From Sterolibacterium sp964437515 (GTDB lineage Bacteria > Pseudomonadota > Gammaproteobacteria > Burkholderiales > Rhodocyclaceae): a DNA stretch of 50,288 bases. Under the pieces are notes generated by a model, which saw only the letters and a program-made list of their open reading frames with translations, was not told the origin of the DNA and searched no databases. Both the position numbers and the translations under genes were made by a program. Below, piece after piece: positions 1-8,853 of this stretch. Location: positions 1 through 50,288 of the forward strand of contig CAYTHB010000016.1 in assembly GCA_964437515.1 (NCBI GenBank). The letters are read 5' to 3'. How positions within the stretch are numbered: position 1 is the stretch's first letter; the number at the start of each line of letters is the position of its first letter.

Positions 1-3
1 AAA

Positions 4-45
4 GAGGACATTACAGCTTGGCAGAAAGCGGACATTACAGGTTGG
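4..45. repeat. Two direct repeats of about 18 bp, possible insertion-sequence end
   Basis: The block GGACATTACAG followed by (C/G)TTGG occurs at 6-21 and again at 30-45, with a 24-nt period. Closely spaced repeats like this are known at the ends of some insertion sequences, notably the IS21 family. No transposase lies inside the window, so an IS truncated by the window edge is only an inference. Confidence 0.3.
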
Positions 46-148
46 GGCTAACAGTGGGCAGGGTTTGAGGTTTGTAATCCGATGCTTGATCCGTGGGGCT
101 TGATGAGATAAAAGAGTCGTTTGTGTGCCCCTTTTGGAGAACTTCACG

Positions 149-829
149 ATGAATCACCGCCGCCGCTTGCTAAAAGCTCTTGCTGTCACCGGACTCCTGG
201 GATCAGCAGGTATTTCCGGTGGGATCCGCACGGTACTTGCGCGAGGGAATCAACCGGCCATCCAAGGCATCCGTCGTTTGCGTGGCGATGTCCGCATCAA
301 TGCTAAACCCGCACAAGAAGGCCAGCGAGTGGAGCCCGACGATACGATCACCACCGGCCCAGGAAGCGAAGTCATTTACGTTATCGGTCAGGATGCCTTC
401 CTGCAACGCGAAAACTCGACCATCCACTTCGCCGCCGAAGCCGCAAAAAAACTCATGCGCGTGCTGAATGGAAAAATCCTTTCGGTTTTCGGCAAAGGGG
501 CGTACACAATTCAGACCCCCACTGCCACGATTGGCATTCGTGGCACAGGCTGTTACATTGAGGCCGAAGGGCTTGGCGAGCAGGCGCGTACTTATTTTTG
601 TCTGTGCTACGGCAGCGTTGATCTGAGCCCCAATGCCGCGCCGAATGTGCGTGAAAGCTACCAGACGACGCACCATGAACGACCGCTGATGATTTACAAC
701 GACACAAAAATGCCCAAAATCATGATGCCCGCCAACGCGATCAATCATACGGACATCGAACTTGATCTTCTTGAAGGTTTGGTGGGGCGACTACGCCCCG
801 GCGCAGCGAACAAAGAGTATGGTTATTGA
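149..829 (+). CDS. FecR-domain exported protein
   Basis: 226-residue protein with a FecR-type beta domain (roughly residues 45-150) of the kind found in FecR sigma regulators and other envelope proteins. The N-terminus carries a twin-arginine-like run (HRRRLLKAL) followed by a short hydrophobic stretch, so Tat or Sec export is likely. The ATG at 149 is preferred over the in-frame GTG at 125 because GGAG at 136-139 is well spaced before it. No sigma factor, TonB receptor or transmembrane anti-sigma segment is adjacent, so it is probably not a classical FecIR pair; a role in envelope sensing or ligand binding is only a guess. The left neighbour is a repeat that may be an IS end. Confidence 0.75.
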   Translation: MNHRRRLLKALAVTGLLGSAGISGGIRTVLARGNQPAIQGIRRLRGDVRINAKPAQEGQRVEPDDTITTGPGSEVIYVIGQDAFLQRENSTIHFAAEAAKKLMRVLNGKILSVFGKGAYTIQTPTATIGIRGTGCYIEAEGLGEQARTYFCLCYGSVDLSPNAAPNVRESYQTTHHERPLMIYNDTKMPKIMMPANAINHTDIELDLLEGLVGRLRPGAANKEYGY

Positions 830-830
830 A

Positions 831-999
831 GCTAACGACCATGGTAGCTGTCTCCACCCACATGGTGATATTCGTTCCGCCGGGTAGCCGGGAAGATCCA
901 ACACGTCTTTCCTCAATGTATGACGCTACCTTCAAGTATTTGTCTGATCTTGGGCTAAGGACGTTATGAGCTAACGATCATGGTGACCATCTCCACCCG
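831..999. repeat. Pair of imperfect 30-bp direct repeats
   Basis: A 30-bp sequence beginning GCTAACGA, then CATGGT and ending TCTCCACCC, occurs at 831-860 and again at 970-999. The copies differ mainly in a 5-nt centre. The first begins immediately after the FecR-gene stop codon. The spacer between the copies is not coding. Function is unknown; it may be a dispersed intergenic repeat. Confidence 0.5.
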
Positions 1000-1083
1000 C
1001 AGAGGATGAAATAATCGTTACCCGATACGCCCACCCCACCCATCTTCCACGGTCGGCTTTGCACAGACGACCGGCTTCGGCGG

Positions 1084-1131
1084 CACGGAGCAGTGCTCCG
1101 TGAAACCCCGCCTACGCCCCCTCAAGGGGCG
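1084..1131. repeat. Two consecutive hairpins in a 370-bp non-coding gap
   Basis: The gap 830-1199 holds no convincing gene. At 1084-1102 the arms CACGGAGCA and TGCTCCGTG are perfect complements with one base between them. At 1115-1131 CGCCCC and GGGGCG flank a 5-nt loop. Neither is followed by a U tract, so they look like REP-type or transcript-stabilising structures rather than intrinsic terminators. Confidence 0.45.
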
Positions 1132-1199
1132 GCTACTAATTTGCTCGCTACGCTCGAAGCTTCAACTCGACTCTGATTTTTGTATTTCACGCTAGCACC

Positions 1200-1946
1200 A
1201 TGCTCGACATCCTCTATCGCGATGATCATTTGGTCGCCATCCATAAGCCAGCGGGCATGTTGGTGCATCGCAGTAATCTCGATCGTCATGAGACGCGTTT
1301 TGCTGTTCAATTATTGCGCGACCAGATCGGTCGTCGTGTGTTGCCGTTGCATCGACTCGATAAAGGAACTTCGGGGGTGCTGCTATTTGCATTTGATACG
1401 GATACGGCACGGACGGTGGGGTTGCAGTTTGAAGCATCGACTGTGGTCAAGAAATATTTGGCCATCGTGCGTGGCTGGCCTACGGAACAGGGCGTGATCG
1501 ATCATGCGTTGGCGCGTCGGTTTGATGATTATGGTCGTCGCTTTCCTCAGGGTAGTGCTGCACGCGAGGCGGATGCTTTGCCAGCGGTGACTGAATATCG
1601 ACGTATCGCCACGGTAGCGTTGCCGATTGCCGTCGATCGTTATCCGACTACTCGCTATGCTTTGCTAGAACTCATGCCCCGCACGGGACGTCAGCATCAA
1701 TTACGTCGCCACCTCAAACATATTGCTCATCCCATCATTGGTGATGCGACGTTTGGCAAGGGCGTGCATAACCGATTTTTTCAGCAGCACTTCGCCTGTT
1801 CACGGCTATTGCTGGCGTGTACACGAATGGTTTTTCAGCATCCGCACAACGGCCAGACATTGGTCATCGAAGCGCCCCTCGAAACAAGCTTCACTCAGGT
1901 GATCGATGCGATGGGTTGGTCTTGGAATGATGCTCGTATCATCTAA
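1200..1946 (+). CDS. truC: tRNA pseudouridine(65) synthase TruC
   Basis: 248-residue RluA-family pseudouridine synthase. The start (ILYRDDHLVAIHKPAG, then LVHRS) and the catalytic block HRLDKGTSG near residue 50, whose Asp attacks the target uridine, match TruC. TruC isomerises U65 in the TPsiC stem region of some tRNAs. There is no N-terminal S4 domain, which separates it from RluA relatives such as RluC/D and agrees with TruC. The length is close to the E. coli enzyme. The ATG at 1200 has no strong Shine-Dalgarno sequence. It stands alone, convergent with rsgA. RluA-type paralogues are similar, so the exact substrate is slightly less certain than the family. Confidence 0.85.
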   Translation: MLDILYRDDHLVAIHKPAGMLVHRSNLDRHETRFAVQLLRDQIGRRVLPLHRLDKGTSGVLLFAFDTDTARTVGLQFEASTVVKKYLAIVRGWPTEQGVIDHALARRFDDYGRRFPQGSAAREADALPAVTEYRRIATVALPIAVDRYPTTRYALLELMPRTGRQHQLRRHLKHIAHPIIGDATFGKGVHNRFFQQHFACSRLLLACTRMVFQHPHNGQTLVIEAPLETSFTQVIDAMGWSWNDARII

Positions 1947-1971
1947 TGTGCTGCAAGTGATGGAGGCAATT

Positions 1972-2844
1972 TCAACGGGCTTGCGTTACGCGTAGAAATA
2001 GCTCGTAACGTCGTTGAGTGATCTGGCTCTGTTCAACAGCGGCGCGGATGGCGCAGCCGGGCTCGTTGTGGTGGTGGCAGTCGCGGAAGCGGCAGTGGGG
2101 TAGGTGGGGGCGGAATTCGATGAAGCCTTGTTCGATCGCGCCGCGGGTCAGGTGGGCGAGGCCGAATTCTTGCAGGCCGGGGCTGTCGATGAGCGCGGAT
2201 GTGGCGTCGAGCGCGTAGCGACGAGCGTGGGTGGTGGTGTGTTTGCCTGAGTCGAGCGCGGCGGAAATTTCGCGGGTGGCGGCGGCGGCTTCGGGGATGA
2301 GGGCGTTGATGAGTGTGGATTTGCCCATGCCAGATTGGCCGACGAGGACGGAGGTGTGGCCGTCGAGCAGGGGACGCAGTAGGGTGGCGTGATCCAGTGC
2401 ACTGAGTTCGAGGATGGGGTAGTCCAGCGTGGCGTAAGGGGCGAGGCGTTGGCGTGCGGTTTCGAGTTGTGCGGTGAGGTCAATCTTGTTGAGGACGAGG
2501 AGGGTGCGTAGTCCTTCTGCTTCAGCGGCGACCAGCGCGCGTGCCAGGAGTTCGTCGCTGAACGAGGGTTCGGTGGCGACGACTAGCACAAGCTGGGTGG
2601 CGTTGGCGACGATCAGTTTTTGCCGGAAGGCATCCGAACGATAGAGCAGCGAGCTGCGTGGCTGGTTGCGAATGATCTGCGCCTGTTCGTCATTGGCACG
2701 TTCCAGTTCGACCCGATCGCCGCAGGCGTAGGGGCTTTTTTTGCCACGCGGGTAGCCGGTGATGCGGCTGCCATCGGCCAGTTCGATTTCGTAGTGCCGC
2801 CCAAAGGCGGCGACGATCAGGCCGGTGAGCTGGCTATTGCTCAT
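1972..2844 (-). CDS. rsgA: Small ribosomal subunit biogenesis GTPase RsgA
   Basis: 290 residues with an N-terminal OB fold, a circularly permuted GTPase domain and a C-terminal zinc knuckle. The G4 motif NKID (about residue 119) precedes the P-loop GQSGMGKST (about 169) and the G3 motif DSPG (about 219), which is the diagnostic permutation. Cys/His residues in CRFRDCHHHNEPGC form the zinc site. RsgA matures the 30S subunit and releases RbfA in a GTP-dependent way. Its ATG overlaps the stop of the upstream M48 protease gene by 4 bp (ATGA), which suggests translational coupling. Confidence 0.95.
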   Translation of the reverse strand: MSNSQLTGLIVAAFGRHYEIELADGSRITGYPRGKKSPYACGDRVELERANDEQAQIIRNQPRSSLLYRSDAFRQKLIVANATQLVLVVATEPSFSDELLARALVAAEAEGLRTLLVLNKIDLTAQLETARQRLAPYATLDYPILELSALDHATLLRPLLDGHTSVLVGQSGMGKSTLINALIPEAAAATREISAALDSGKHTTTHARRYALDATSALIDSPGLQEFGLAHLTRGAIEQGFIEFRPHLPHCRFRDCHHHNEPGCAIRAAVEQSQITQRRYELFLRVTQAR

Positions 2845-4127
2845 GACATTAGGGTTTTTAGATGCGCGACCCGTAGGCTGGCGGGTGGATGGGAGTCGTG
2901 GAATAGGGAGTGGAGTGGGTCAGGGGTGAGGGTGCTGGCGTTGTCGCGGTAGAGTTTGGCTAAGGAGCTGATGAGATCGCTGGCAGCAGTTTGTCGTGCG
3001 GCGTAGGCATCGGCTTCGTATTCGTGGCGGCGTGAGAGTTGCGAGAGTAGTGGCGACAGGGGAAAGGTGAAGCTGGGGATAACGAGGAAGAAGAGCATCA
3101 ATGCCAGTGCGGTGTTGCTAGGGGCCATGATGCTTTCGGCAGCAGGCGGGGTGAGCCCCAGTCCGGCGTAGAACCACGGTTGGGCGATGAGTGCGCCAAG
3201 TATGGCGAAGAATAGTAAGGTGAGAAACCCCAGCAGTACGAAGCGTTTGATGACGTGACGATGACGGTAATGCCCGAGTTCGTGCGCGAGGACGGCATCA
3301 ATTTCAGGTGGGGTGAGGCGTTCGATCAGGGTGTCGTAGAAGACGATGCGCTTGGCCGCGCCAAAACCAGTGAAGTAGGCGTTGCCATGCGAGGAGCGTT
3401 TTGAGCCGTCCATTACAAATAAACCGCTGGACTGAAAGCCGCAGCGGGCGAGCAGGGCTTCGATGCGTGTTTTGAGTTCGGGGTTGTCGAGCGGGATGAA
3501 TTTGTTGAACAGCGGGGCGATGAGGGTGGGGTAGAGTAGCAGGGCGAGAAGATTGAAGCCCATCCAGAATGCCCAGACGTACAGCCACCAGTATTGCCCC
3601 ATTTTGTGCATGAGCCAGAGGACGGCGAGGAGTAGCGGTGCGCCGATGATAATGGACAACACAGTTTTTTTGATGAGGTCGATGAGATAAAGCGCGGGGG
3701 TGAGTTTGTTGAAACCAAACTTTTCTTCGAGCACAAAAGTGCGATAAAGATCGCTGGGTAGATGGGCGAAATAGCCGACGGTGATGATGGATCCGATGAG
3801 CATCAGCCCATTGAAGTAGGGCGCACTTGCCGCTGGAAATGTCTGTTCGCAGAGTGTGATTAGTGCGTGCAGCAATCCACCGAAAGTAAAGATTAGTAGC
3901 ATGAGAGTGTCGATGCCCAGATCGAGCAAGGCTAGACGGGATTTTGCGCTGCTGTAATCTGCCGCTTTCTGGTGTTCGGCAAGCGTGATGCGTGCGGAAA
4001 AATCGGTGGGAACGGCATCACGATGGCCTTGAACATGATGTAGCTGTCGCCACGATAGCCAAGCGTGTAACGCGGTATTGAGGGAGAGTGCGCAGATGAA
4101 AATCAGGCTGAAAGTGCTGGAGGTCAT
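2841..4127 (-). CDS. M48-family membrane zinc metalloprotease (Ste24/CAAX-protease-like)
   Basis: 428 residues with several hydrophobic segments. The zinc motif HELGH lies near residue 280, and a downstream RRHEYEADAYA block (about residue 368) supplies the third, glutamate ligand. The long N-terminal multi-pass region resembles Ste24/CAAX prenyl protease 1 rather than the shorter HtpX. In bacteria such enzymes are thought to act in membrane-protein quality control; the substrate here is unknown. It overlaps rsgA by 4 bp. Orn is divergent, with about 108 bp between the two starts, so that gap must hold both promoters. Confidence 0.88.
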   Translation of the reverse strand: MTSSTFSLIFICALSLNTALHAWLSWRQLHHVQGHRDAVPTDFSARITLAEHQKAADYSSAKSRLALLDLGIDTLMLLIFTFGGLLHALITLCEQTFPAASAPYFNGLMLIGSIITVGYFAHLPSDLYRTFVLEEKFGFNKLTPALYLIDLIKKTVLSIIIGAPLLLAVLWLMHKMGQYWWLYVWAFWMGFNLLALLLYPTLIAPLFNKFIPLDNPELKTRIEALLARCGFQSSGLFVMDGSKRSSHGNAYFTGFGAAKRIVFYDTLIERLTPPEIDAVLAHELGHYRHRHVIKRFVLLGFLTLLFFAILGALIAQPWFYAGLGLTPPAAESIMAPSNTALALMLFFLVIPSFTFPLSPLLSQLSRRHEYEADAYAARQTAASDLISSLAKLYRDNASTLTPDPLHSLFHDSHPPASLRVAHLKTLMS

Positions 4128-4235
4128 GAGGGTGATGTAAGCGCAGTGGCAAGAATGATAAGAGTGGGTCTGGATTGATAAGAGCTATGCGAGAATGCAC
4201 ACCTTATCGTGAACAGCCCTAGGGACGAAAAATTT

Positions 4236-4781
4236 ATGGCACAAGATCAAAACGCGCTTGTCTGGCTCGATATGGAAATGACCGGACTTAACCCCGATAG
4301 CGATCGGGTGATTGAAATCGCCATGGTGGTGACGGATTCGCAACTCAATACCATCGCGGAAAGCCCGGCGTGGGTGGTGCATCAATCGGATGCAGTGCTG
4401 GATGGCATGGATGAGTGGAACAAGAATACGCATGGTCGTTCGGGGCTGATCGACAAGGTAAAGGCGTCGACGATGAGTGAGGCGGATGTTGAGGCGGCGT
4501 GTCTGGAGTTTATCAAGCTGCATGTGCCGGCGCGGGTGTCGCCGATGTGTGGTAATTCGATCTGCCAAGATCGCCGTTTCATGGCGCGTTATATGCCGAA
4601 GCTGGAAGATTATTTCCACTATCGCAATCTGGATGTGAGCACCTTGAAGGAGCTGTGCAAACGCTGGAAGCCGGAACTGGCGAAGGGTGTGACAAAAAAC
4701 GGGAGTCACACGGCCTTGGCCGATATTCATGAATCTATCGAAGAAATGAAGTATTACCGCGAGCATTTCATCAAGCTGTGA
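4236..4781 (+). CDS. orn: Oligoribonuclease
   Basis: 181-residue DEDDh 3'-5' exoribonuclease that degrades 2-5 nt RNA and pGpG in the cytoplasm. Visible motifs are WLDMEMTGL (the Asp and Glu metal ligands), ICQDRRF and HTALADI (catalytic His and last Asp). The ATG at 4236 gives exactly the E. coli length; the in-frame GTG at 4209 would add nine unconserved residues. The gene ends one base before the convergent glycosyltransferase gene. By degrading pGpG it would complete turnover of the c-di-GMP handled by the GGDEF-EAL protein at 15.4 kb. Confidence 0.95.
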   Translation: MAQDQNALVWLDMEMTGLNPDSDRVIEIAMVVTDSQLNTIAESPAWVVHQSDAVLDGMDEWNKNTHGRSGLIDKVKASTMSEADVEAACLEFIKLHVPARVSPMCGNSICQDRRFMARYMPKLEDYFHYRNLDVSTLKELCKRWKPELAKGVTKNGSHTALADIHESIEEMKYYREHFIKL

Positions 4782-4782
4782 T

Positions 4783-6456
4783 TCATGAGTGTTCTTTCTG
4801 ATACAGACGTAGACGCTCGTTGCGATCGCTCGGGCGATGCCCTTCCCAGCGTTTGATCCAACCCGATGGTGTTTTCTCGGCGTGATCCGTGCCTTGGGTG
4901 ATGAGTAGCAGGCAGGTGCGTCCGGTGCGTGTGGTGGCAGGCACGGTACGGATATTTTCAAAATACTCCAGCGAGATTTTTTGAGTCACGCCAAGGTTGC
5001 GTTCGGCAATGCAAGCATGCTTCTTTGGGAGTGCCTGATGGAGTGCAGTGGCAAGACTGCGATAGCTCTTGCCATAGTCGATCCAAGGTAGCCAAAGGGC
5101 AACGAGCAGCACCCATACCAGGGTGGTGCCGGCGGCCCAGTGACTCAGCCCACGCCATGCCGAGCGTGGGCTGGCAAACATCAGCCAGAGCCACGATAGC
5201 GTCAGGAGCAGGGCGATCGTGTAAGCAAATGGTGAGAAAGTGGCGACAAAACCGGGGGCAAGTTTGGCCGCATTGCGCGCGATTTGTGTCGGGAAACCCC
5301 AAGTCAAGGCGACACTGCCTAGCCAGATCAATCCGGCAAATAGTGTGAAGCTCATCATGCCAAACCAGTCGAATGCATTGGTGGCACCGCGGCGTAATAA
5401 ATGTACGCTGCTGGATGCTTGCAGGATCAGGGGAACGAGTAGGGGTAAGGCGGCCAGTGGGCGTGTTTCTTCGGTGAGTAGCAGAACCGAAAAGCTGATG
5501 AGGGTTCCCATGAGAGGCAATGCGACCGTGGGTTGCCCTAGATGGCGGCGGTTAAGCCAGAGTGACCAGAGGGCAATCGGGAGTGCAGGCCAGGCGAACC
5601 ACGCCAGCATTTCCAGCATTTCTGGCAAGGCGCGCCAGCCTTCCAGACGAAAGCGCAAGTTTGCGGAGAGTTGTTCGATCCAGAACGGATAAATGGCGGG
5701 ACGAAGTTGTGACAGGATCGCCATCCAGCTTATGAGAATGATCGATGTGGTCAGCAGTGTTATCAGCAAGCCGAGCAGTGCTTTTCGAGTACGCCAGTGT
5801 GGGTTGATAGGCAAGAGCAGTAATAAGGGGAGTAGATGGGTCAATGCAACGAGCCCGGATGACAAAAAACCCAGACCAATGCCCAAGCCCGCCAACAAGC
5901 CTCCAGCGAGAGGGCGGAGCGGTAGCAATGCGAGGCCACCGTAAGTCGTGGCACATGCGGCAAGGAGTGCGATGAGCGGTTGCGTATCGTGTATGGGTAC
6001 GATTAATCCAAGACAGCCTATGGCGATGAGCGGGGCAGCATTTCCAGCGAGGCGACGGGTTTGCGGGGCGAGGGGGTCATAGGGTGAAATGGGTTGAGCC
6101 GCCGATTTATGGAGCAGACGACTGGCAAAGGCCAGTAGGGTGAGAAACGATGCGCCATAGAGCCCTGTGGCTAGTCGTATCGCATCGTGTAATGGCAGTA
6201 AGTAGCCGAATACTCGACCGCAAAATGCGGCAATCCAGTAATACAAGGGCGATGTGATCAGCCATTGCGTTCCCTCGATTCTGGGAATGAGCCAATCTCC
6301 ACCGCGCAGGAGTTGCCATGTCACCCCAAAGTGAAATGCGTCTTCATTTTTCCAAGGGTCGTGGCCGGTCAATCCGGGCAATAAGTAAAGCGCGCAGAGT
6401 AGTGCCAATGGCCAGCCGCGCCACGGGGGAAGGTAGGGGAAACGGGGTAGCCGCAT
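4783..6456 (-). CDS. ArnT/PMT-like GT-C membrane glycosyltransferase
   Basis: 557 residues with about 11-12 hydrophobic segments. The N-terminal signature GHDPWKNEDAFHF sits in the first large periplasmic loop, where GT-C enzymes (PMT_2, ArnT) keep their catalytic acidic residues. A C-terminal soluble domain of about 90 residues follows the last membrane span. Such proteins transfer sugars from undecaprenyl- or dolichyl-phosphate donors to lipid A or other periplasmic acceptors. The acceptor cannot be named here, and no arn genes are adjacent. An intrinsic terminator separates it from rpmE upstream. Confidence 0.8.
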   Translation of the reverse strand: MRLPRFPYLPPWRGWPLALLCALYLLPGLTGHDPWKNEDAFHFGVTWQLLRGGDWLIPRIEGTQWLITSPLYYWIAAFCGRVFGYLLPLHDAIRLATGLYGASFLTLLAFASRLLHKSAAQPISPYDPLAPQTRRLAGNAAPLIAIGCLGLIVPIHDTQPLIALLAACATTYGGLALLPLRPLAGGLLAGLGIGLGFLSSGLVALTHLLPLLLLLPINPHWRTRKALLGLLITLLTTSIILISWMAILSQLRPAIYPFWIEQLSANLRFRLEGWRALPEMLEMLAWFAWPALPIALWSLWLNRRHLGQPTVALPLMGTLISFSVLLLTEETRPLAALPLLVPLILQASSSVHLLRRGATNAFDWFGMMSFTLFAGLIWLGSVALTWGFPTQIARNAAKLAPGFVATFSPFAYTIALLLTLSWLWLMFASPRSAWRGLSHWAAGTTLVWVLLVALWLPWIDYGKSYRSLATALHQALPKKHACIAERNLGVTQKISLEYFENIRTVPATTRTGRTCLLLITQGTDHAEKTPSGWIKRWEGHRPSDRNERLRLYQKEHS

Positions 6457-6497
6457 GAGGAGTCAGGCTCGGGTCTTGTTCATGTGGGGTGTGAAAA

Positions 6498-6523
6498 TGA
6501 AAAAGGCAGCCGCAGCTGCCTTT
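6498..6523 (-). terminator. Rho-independent terminator after rpmE
   Basis: Read on the minus strand, a 9-bp stem (AAAGGCAGC/GCTGCCTTT, positions 6502-6510 and 6515-6523) with a CGCA tetraloop is followed by a T-rich tract. It lies 20 bp beyond the rpmE stop and insulates the downstream glycosyltransferase gene. Confidence 0.85.
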
Positions 6524-6543
6524 GTTCATATGCCGTGCAATGT

Positions 6544-6759
6544 TCAGGACGCGCGTTGGACGTTGCCGTACTTTTGACGGAAACGCTCGACACGGCCGGC
6601 GGTATCAACGATCTTCTGCTTGCCGGTGTAGAACGGGTGGCATTCGGAGCAGACTTCGATGTGCAAGGGCTTGGCGTTTGTGGAGCGGGTCTTGAAGTTG
6701 TTGCCGCAGCTGCAGGTGACGTCGATTTCGACGTAGTTTGGATGCACTGAGTCTTTCAT
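6544..6759 (-). CDS. rpmE: 50S ribosomal protein L31 (zinc-binding form)
   Basis: 71 residues. The start MKDSVHPNY and the CxC...CxxC set (Cys16, 18, 37, 40) identify the zinc-containing L31 rather than the Cys-less YkgM type. The start is set by the family length and by AGGA upstream of the ATG at 6759. L31 bridges the central protuberance of the 50S subunit to the 30S head. It lies downstream of rho on the same strand and ends at an intrinsic terminator. Confidence 0.95.
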   Translation of the reverse strand: MKDSVHPNYVEIDVTCSCGNNFKTRSTNAKPLHIEVCSECHPFYTGKQKIVDTAGRVERFRQKYGNVQRAS

Positions 6760-6914
6760 GATGGTGTCCTGTGGTGAATAGGTTGCGCGTATCTGCGTAC
6801 TCTCGCAAGAGTAAAGAGTGAGGCCGCAGGCGCGTAAGCGGGGGATTATCCTCGATATTGCCGTTGATTGCAATTTCTGCGGGATGGGTTGAGGGATGAT
6901 GTGTGCTGCCGGGA

Positions 6915-8174
6915 TTAACCGCGGCGCATGGCATCGAAGAATTCACCATTGTTTTTGGTGGATTTGATCTTGTCGAGCAGGAATTCCATCGCTTCCATGT
7001 CATCCATGTTGTAGAGCAGCTTGCGCAGCACCCACATTTTTTGCATGACATCCGGTTTGAGCAGCAGTTCTTCGCGGCGTGTGCCGGAGCGATTGACATT
7101 GATGGCGGGATAAACACGTTTTTCGGCCATGCGGCGATCCAGATGGATTTCCATATTACCCGTGCCCTTGAACTCTTCGTAAATCACGTCATCCATTCGG
7201 CTACCGGTGTCGATCAATGCCGTGGCAATGATGGTCAGCGAGCCACCTTCTTCGATGTTACGCGCCGCACCGAAGAAACGCTTGGGGCGTTGCAGTGCGT
7301 TGGCATCGACACCACCGGTGAGTACTTTGCCAGAAGCCGGTGCAACCGTGTTGTAGGCGCGGGCGAGACGGGTGATGGAGTCGAGCAGGATGACAACATC
7401 CTTTTTGTGCTCGACCAGACGTTTGGCCTTTTCGATCACCATTTCGGCCACCTGAACATGGCGCGCCGGAGGTTCGTCGAAGGTTGATGCGACGACTTCA
7501 CCTTTGACGGAGCGCTGCATTTCCGTGACTTCTTCGGGACGCTCATCGATGAGTAGTACGATCAGTTCGACATTTGGGTGGTTGGCGGCAATCGCATGGG
7601 CGATGTGCTGCATCATCACGGTTTTGCCACTCTTTGGGCTGGCCACCAGAAGACCGCGCTGTCCCTTGCCGATGGGGGCGATGATGTCGATGACGCGTGA
7701 CGTGGTGTTCTCTTCTCCACGCATGTCGCGTTCGAGGCGCAGGTGCTCTTCAGGGTGTAGCGGGGTGAGATTCTCGAAGAGAATTTTATTTTTGGAGGCT
7801 TCGGGAGACTCTCCATTGACCTTGGCGACTTTGACCAAGGCAAAAAAACGCTCGCCATCCTTGGGCATGCGTAATTCACCCTCGACGGTATCGCCCGTAT
7901 GTAGATTGAATCTGCGGATCTGTGATGGAGAAACAAAAACGTCATCCGTATTTGCAAGGTAAGAAGTATCCGGTGTCCGTAAAAAACCATAGCCATCGGG
8001 AAGGACTTCCAGTACGCCATCACTGATGATGGTCTCGCCTTTCTTGGCGCGATTCTTGAGCAGGGCAAAGATGATTTCCTGCTTGCGCATACGATTGGCA
8101 TCATCGATTTCGTCGGCGATGGCCATGTCAATCAATTGACTGACGTGGAGAACCTTAAGCTCCGAGAAGTGCAT
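6915..8174 (-). CDS. rho: Transcription termination factor Rho
   Basis: 419 residues, the same as E. coli Rho. It has the N-terminal helical and cold-shock-like RNA-binding domain (DGYGFLR, about residue 61), the P-loop SPKSGKT, Walker B (VVILLDSITR), the Q-loop and the R-loop region (GTGNMEIHLDRR). The start MHFSELKVL was chosen over an upstream in-frame extension because it matches the family N-terminus. A 352-bp leader that contains paired repeats separates it from trxA. Rho commonly controls its own synthesis by attenuation in its leader, and this gap is long enough for that. Confidence 0.96.
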   Translation of the reverse strand: MHFSELKVLHVSQLIDMAIADEIDDANRMRKQEIIFALLKNRAKKGETIISDGVLEVLPDGYGFLRTPDTSYLANTDDVFVSPSQIRRFNLHTGDTVEGELRMPKDGERFFALVKVAKVNGESPEASKNKILFENLTPLHPEEHLRLERDMRGEENTTSRVIDIIAPIGKGQRGLLVASPKSGKTVMMQHIAHAIAANHPNVELIVLLIDERPEEVTEMQRSVKGEVVASTFDEPPARHVQVAEMVIEKAKRLVEHKKDVVILLDSITRLARAYNTVAPASGKVLTGGVDANALQRPKRFFGAARNIEEGGSLTIIATALIDTGSRMDDVIYEEFKGTGNMEIHLDRRMAEKRVYPAINVNRSGTRREELLLKPDVMQKMWVLRKLLYNMDDMEAMEFLLDKIKSTKNNGEFFDAMRRG

Positions 8175-8526
8175 GTGTAAACCTGAAGAGTGGTGTTGAA
8201 TGAAAGCTGCGTGTCGGTGAATAGCGGCTACACGCATGTGTCCCGATGCAGGCATGAGTCAGCATCGGAAAGACACAGTGTATGGATGCGGGCTGGGATT
8301 CAGAAGCATTCGCTTCCTGCGGCGAAGCCCGATAGGGGATTTGCAATAATGAAAGAAACGATAGGAGCAGGATACGTTGGATGATTTTCAGAATGCTTCG
8401 TGGGACATTCTGTAGGGCGGCGTGGGTGTGTCAGTCGGTCGTGAAAGTGTGGCTAACCCGTTTGCCTTGAACGCCGCCATCCGGAAAACGATATGACTGG
8501 ATACTGAGTGCCGGACTTTATTCTGT
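8175..8526 (-). promoter_or_regulatory. Long rho leader / trxA-rho intergenic region with hairpins
   Basis: 352 bp without a gene. A nested structure is visible: arms CGGGCT (8289-8294) and AGCCCG (8326-8331) enclose a GAAGC/GCTTC hairpin (8303-8316). A separate perfect 7-bp stem, CAGAATG/CATTCTG, lies at 8389-8412. None has a U tract on the minus strand. The region probably holds the rho promoter and an autoregulatory leader; this rests on position and known rho biology, not on a recognised motif. Confidence 0.45.
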
Positions 8527-8853
8527 TCAGATGTGGCTGTCAATAAAGGCGGCCAGTTGCGACTTTGACAAGGCACCGACCTTCGTTGCCTCGATGTTGC
8601 CTGCCTTGAACAGCATTAATGTAGGAATGCCGCGCACACCATATTCGCTGGGGGTCTTTTGATTTTCGTCGATGTTGATCTTGGCGATTTTGAGTTTTCC
8701 GGCATATTCCTGTGCAATTTCATCCAGGATGGGTGCCAGCATTTTGCAAGGACCGCACCATTCAGCCCAGAAATCGAGCAGAACAGGTTGAGATGATTCG
8801 AGAACGGCGCTTTTGAAAGTGTCGTCAGTGATGTGTTGAATGTGTTCGCTCAT
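8527..8853 (-). CDS. trxA: Thioredoxin
   Basis: 108 residues with the active-site WCGPC (residues 32-36), the preceding DFWAEW and the cis-proline loop GIPTLM. It is a cytoplasmic disulfide reductase that serves thioredoxin reductase clients such as ribonucleotide reductase. The start is supported by GAGGAA just before the ATG. It is the first gene of the trxA-rho-rpmE block and is divergent from fdxA. Confidence 0.96.
   Translation of the reverse strand: MSEHIQHITDDTFKSAVLESSQPVLLDFWAEWCGPCKMLAPILDEIAQEYAGKLKIAKINIDENQKTPSEYGVRGIPTLMLFKAGNIEATKVGALSKSQLAAFIDSHI

Noticed and set aside
203..748. 181-codon minus-strand frame over the FecR gene
   Set aside because: The plus strand encodes a recognisable FecR domain with signal peptide and RBS; the antisense frame has none of these.
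4185..4961. 258-codon minus-strand frame over orn
   Set aside because: It is the complement of the clearly conserved oligoribonuclease gene and spans into the next gene.
8389..8412. CAGAATG/CATTCTG hairpin as trxA terminator
   Set aside because: No U tract follows on the minus strand, so it does not qualify as an intrinsic terminator.
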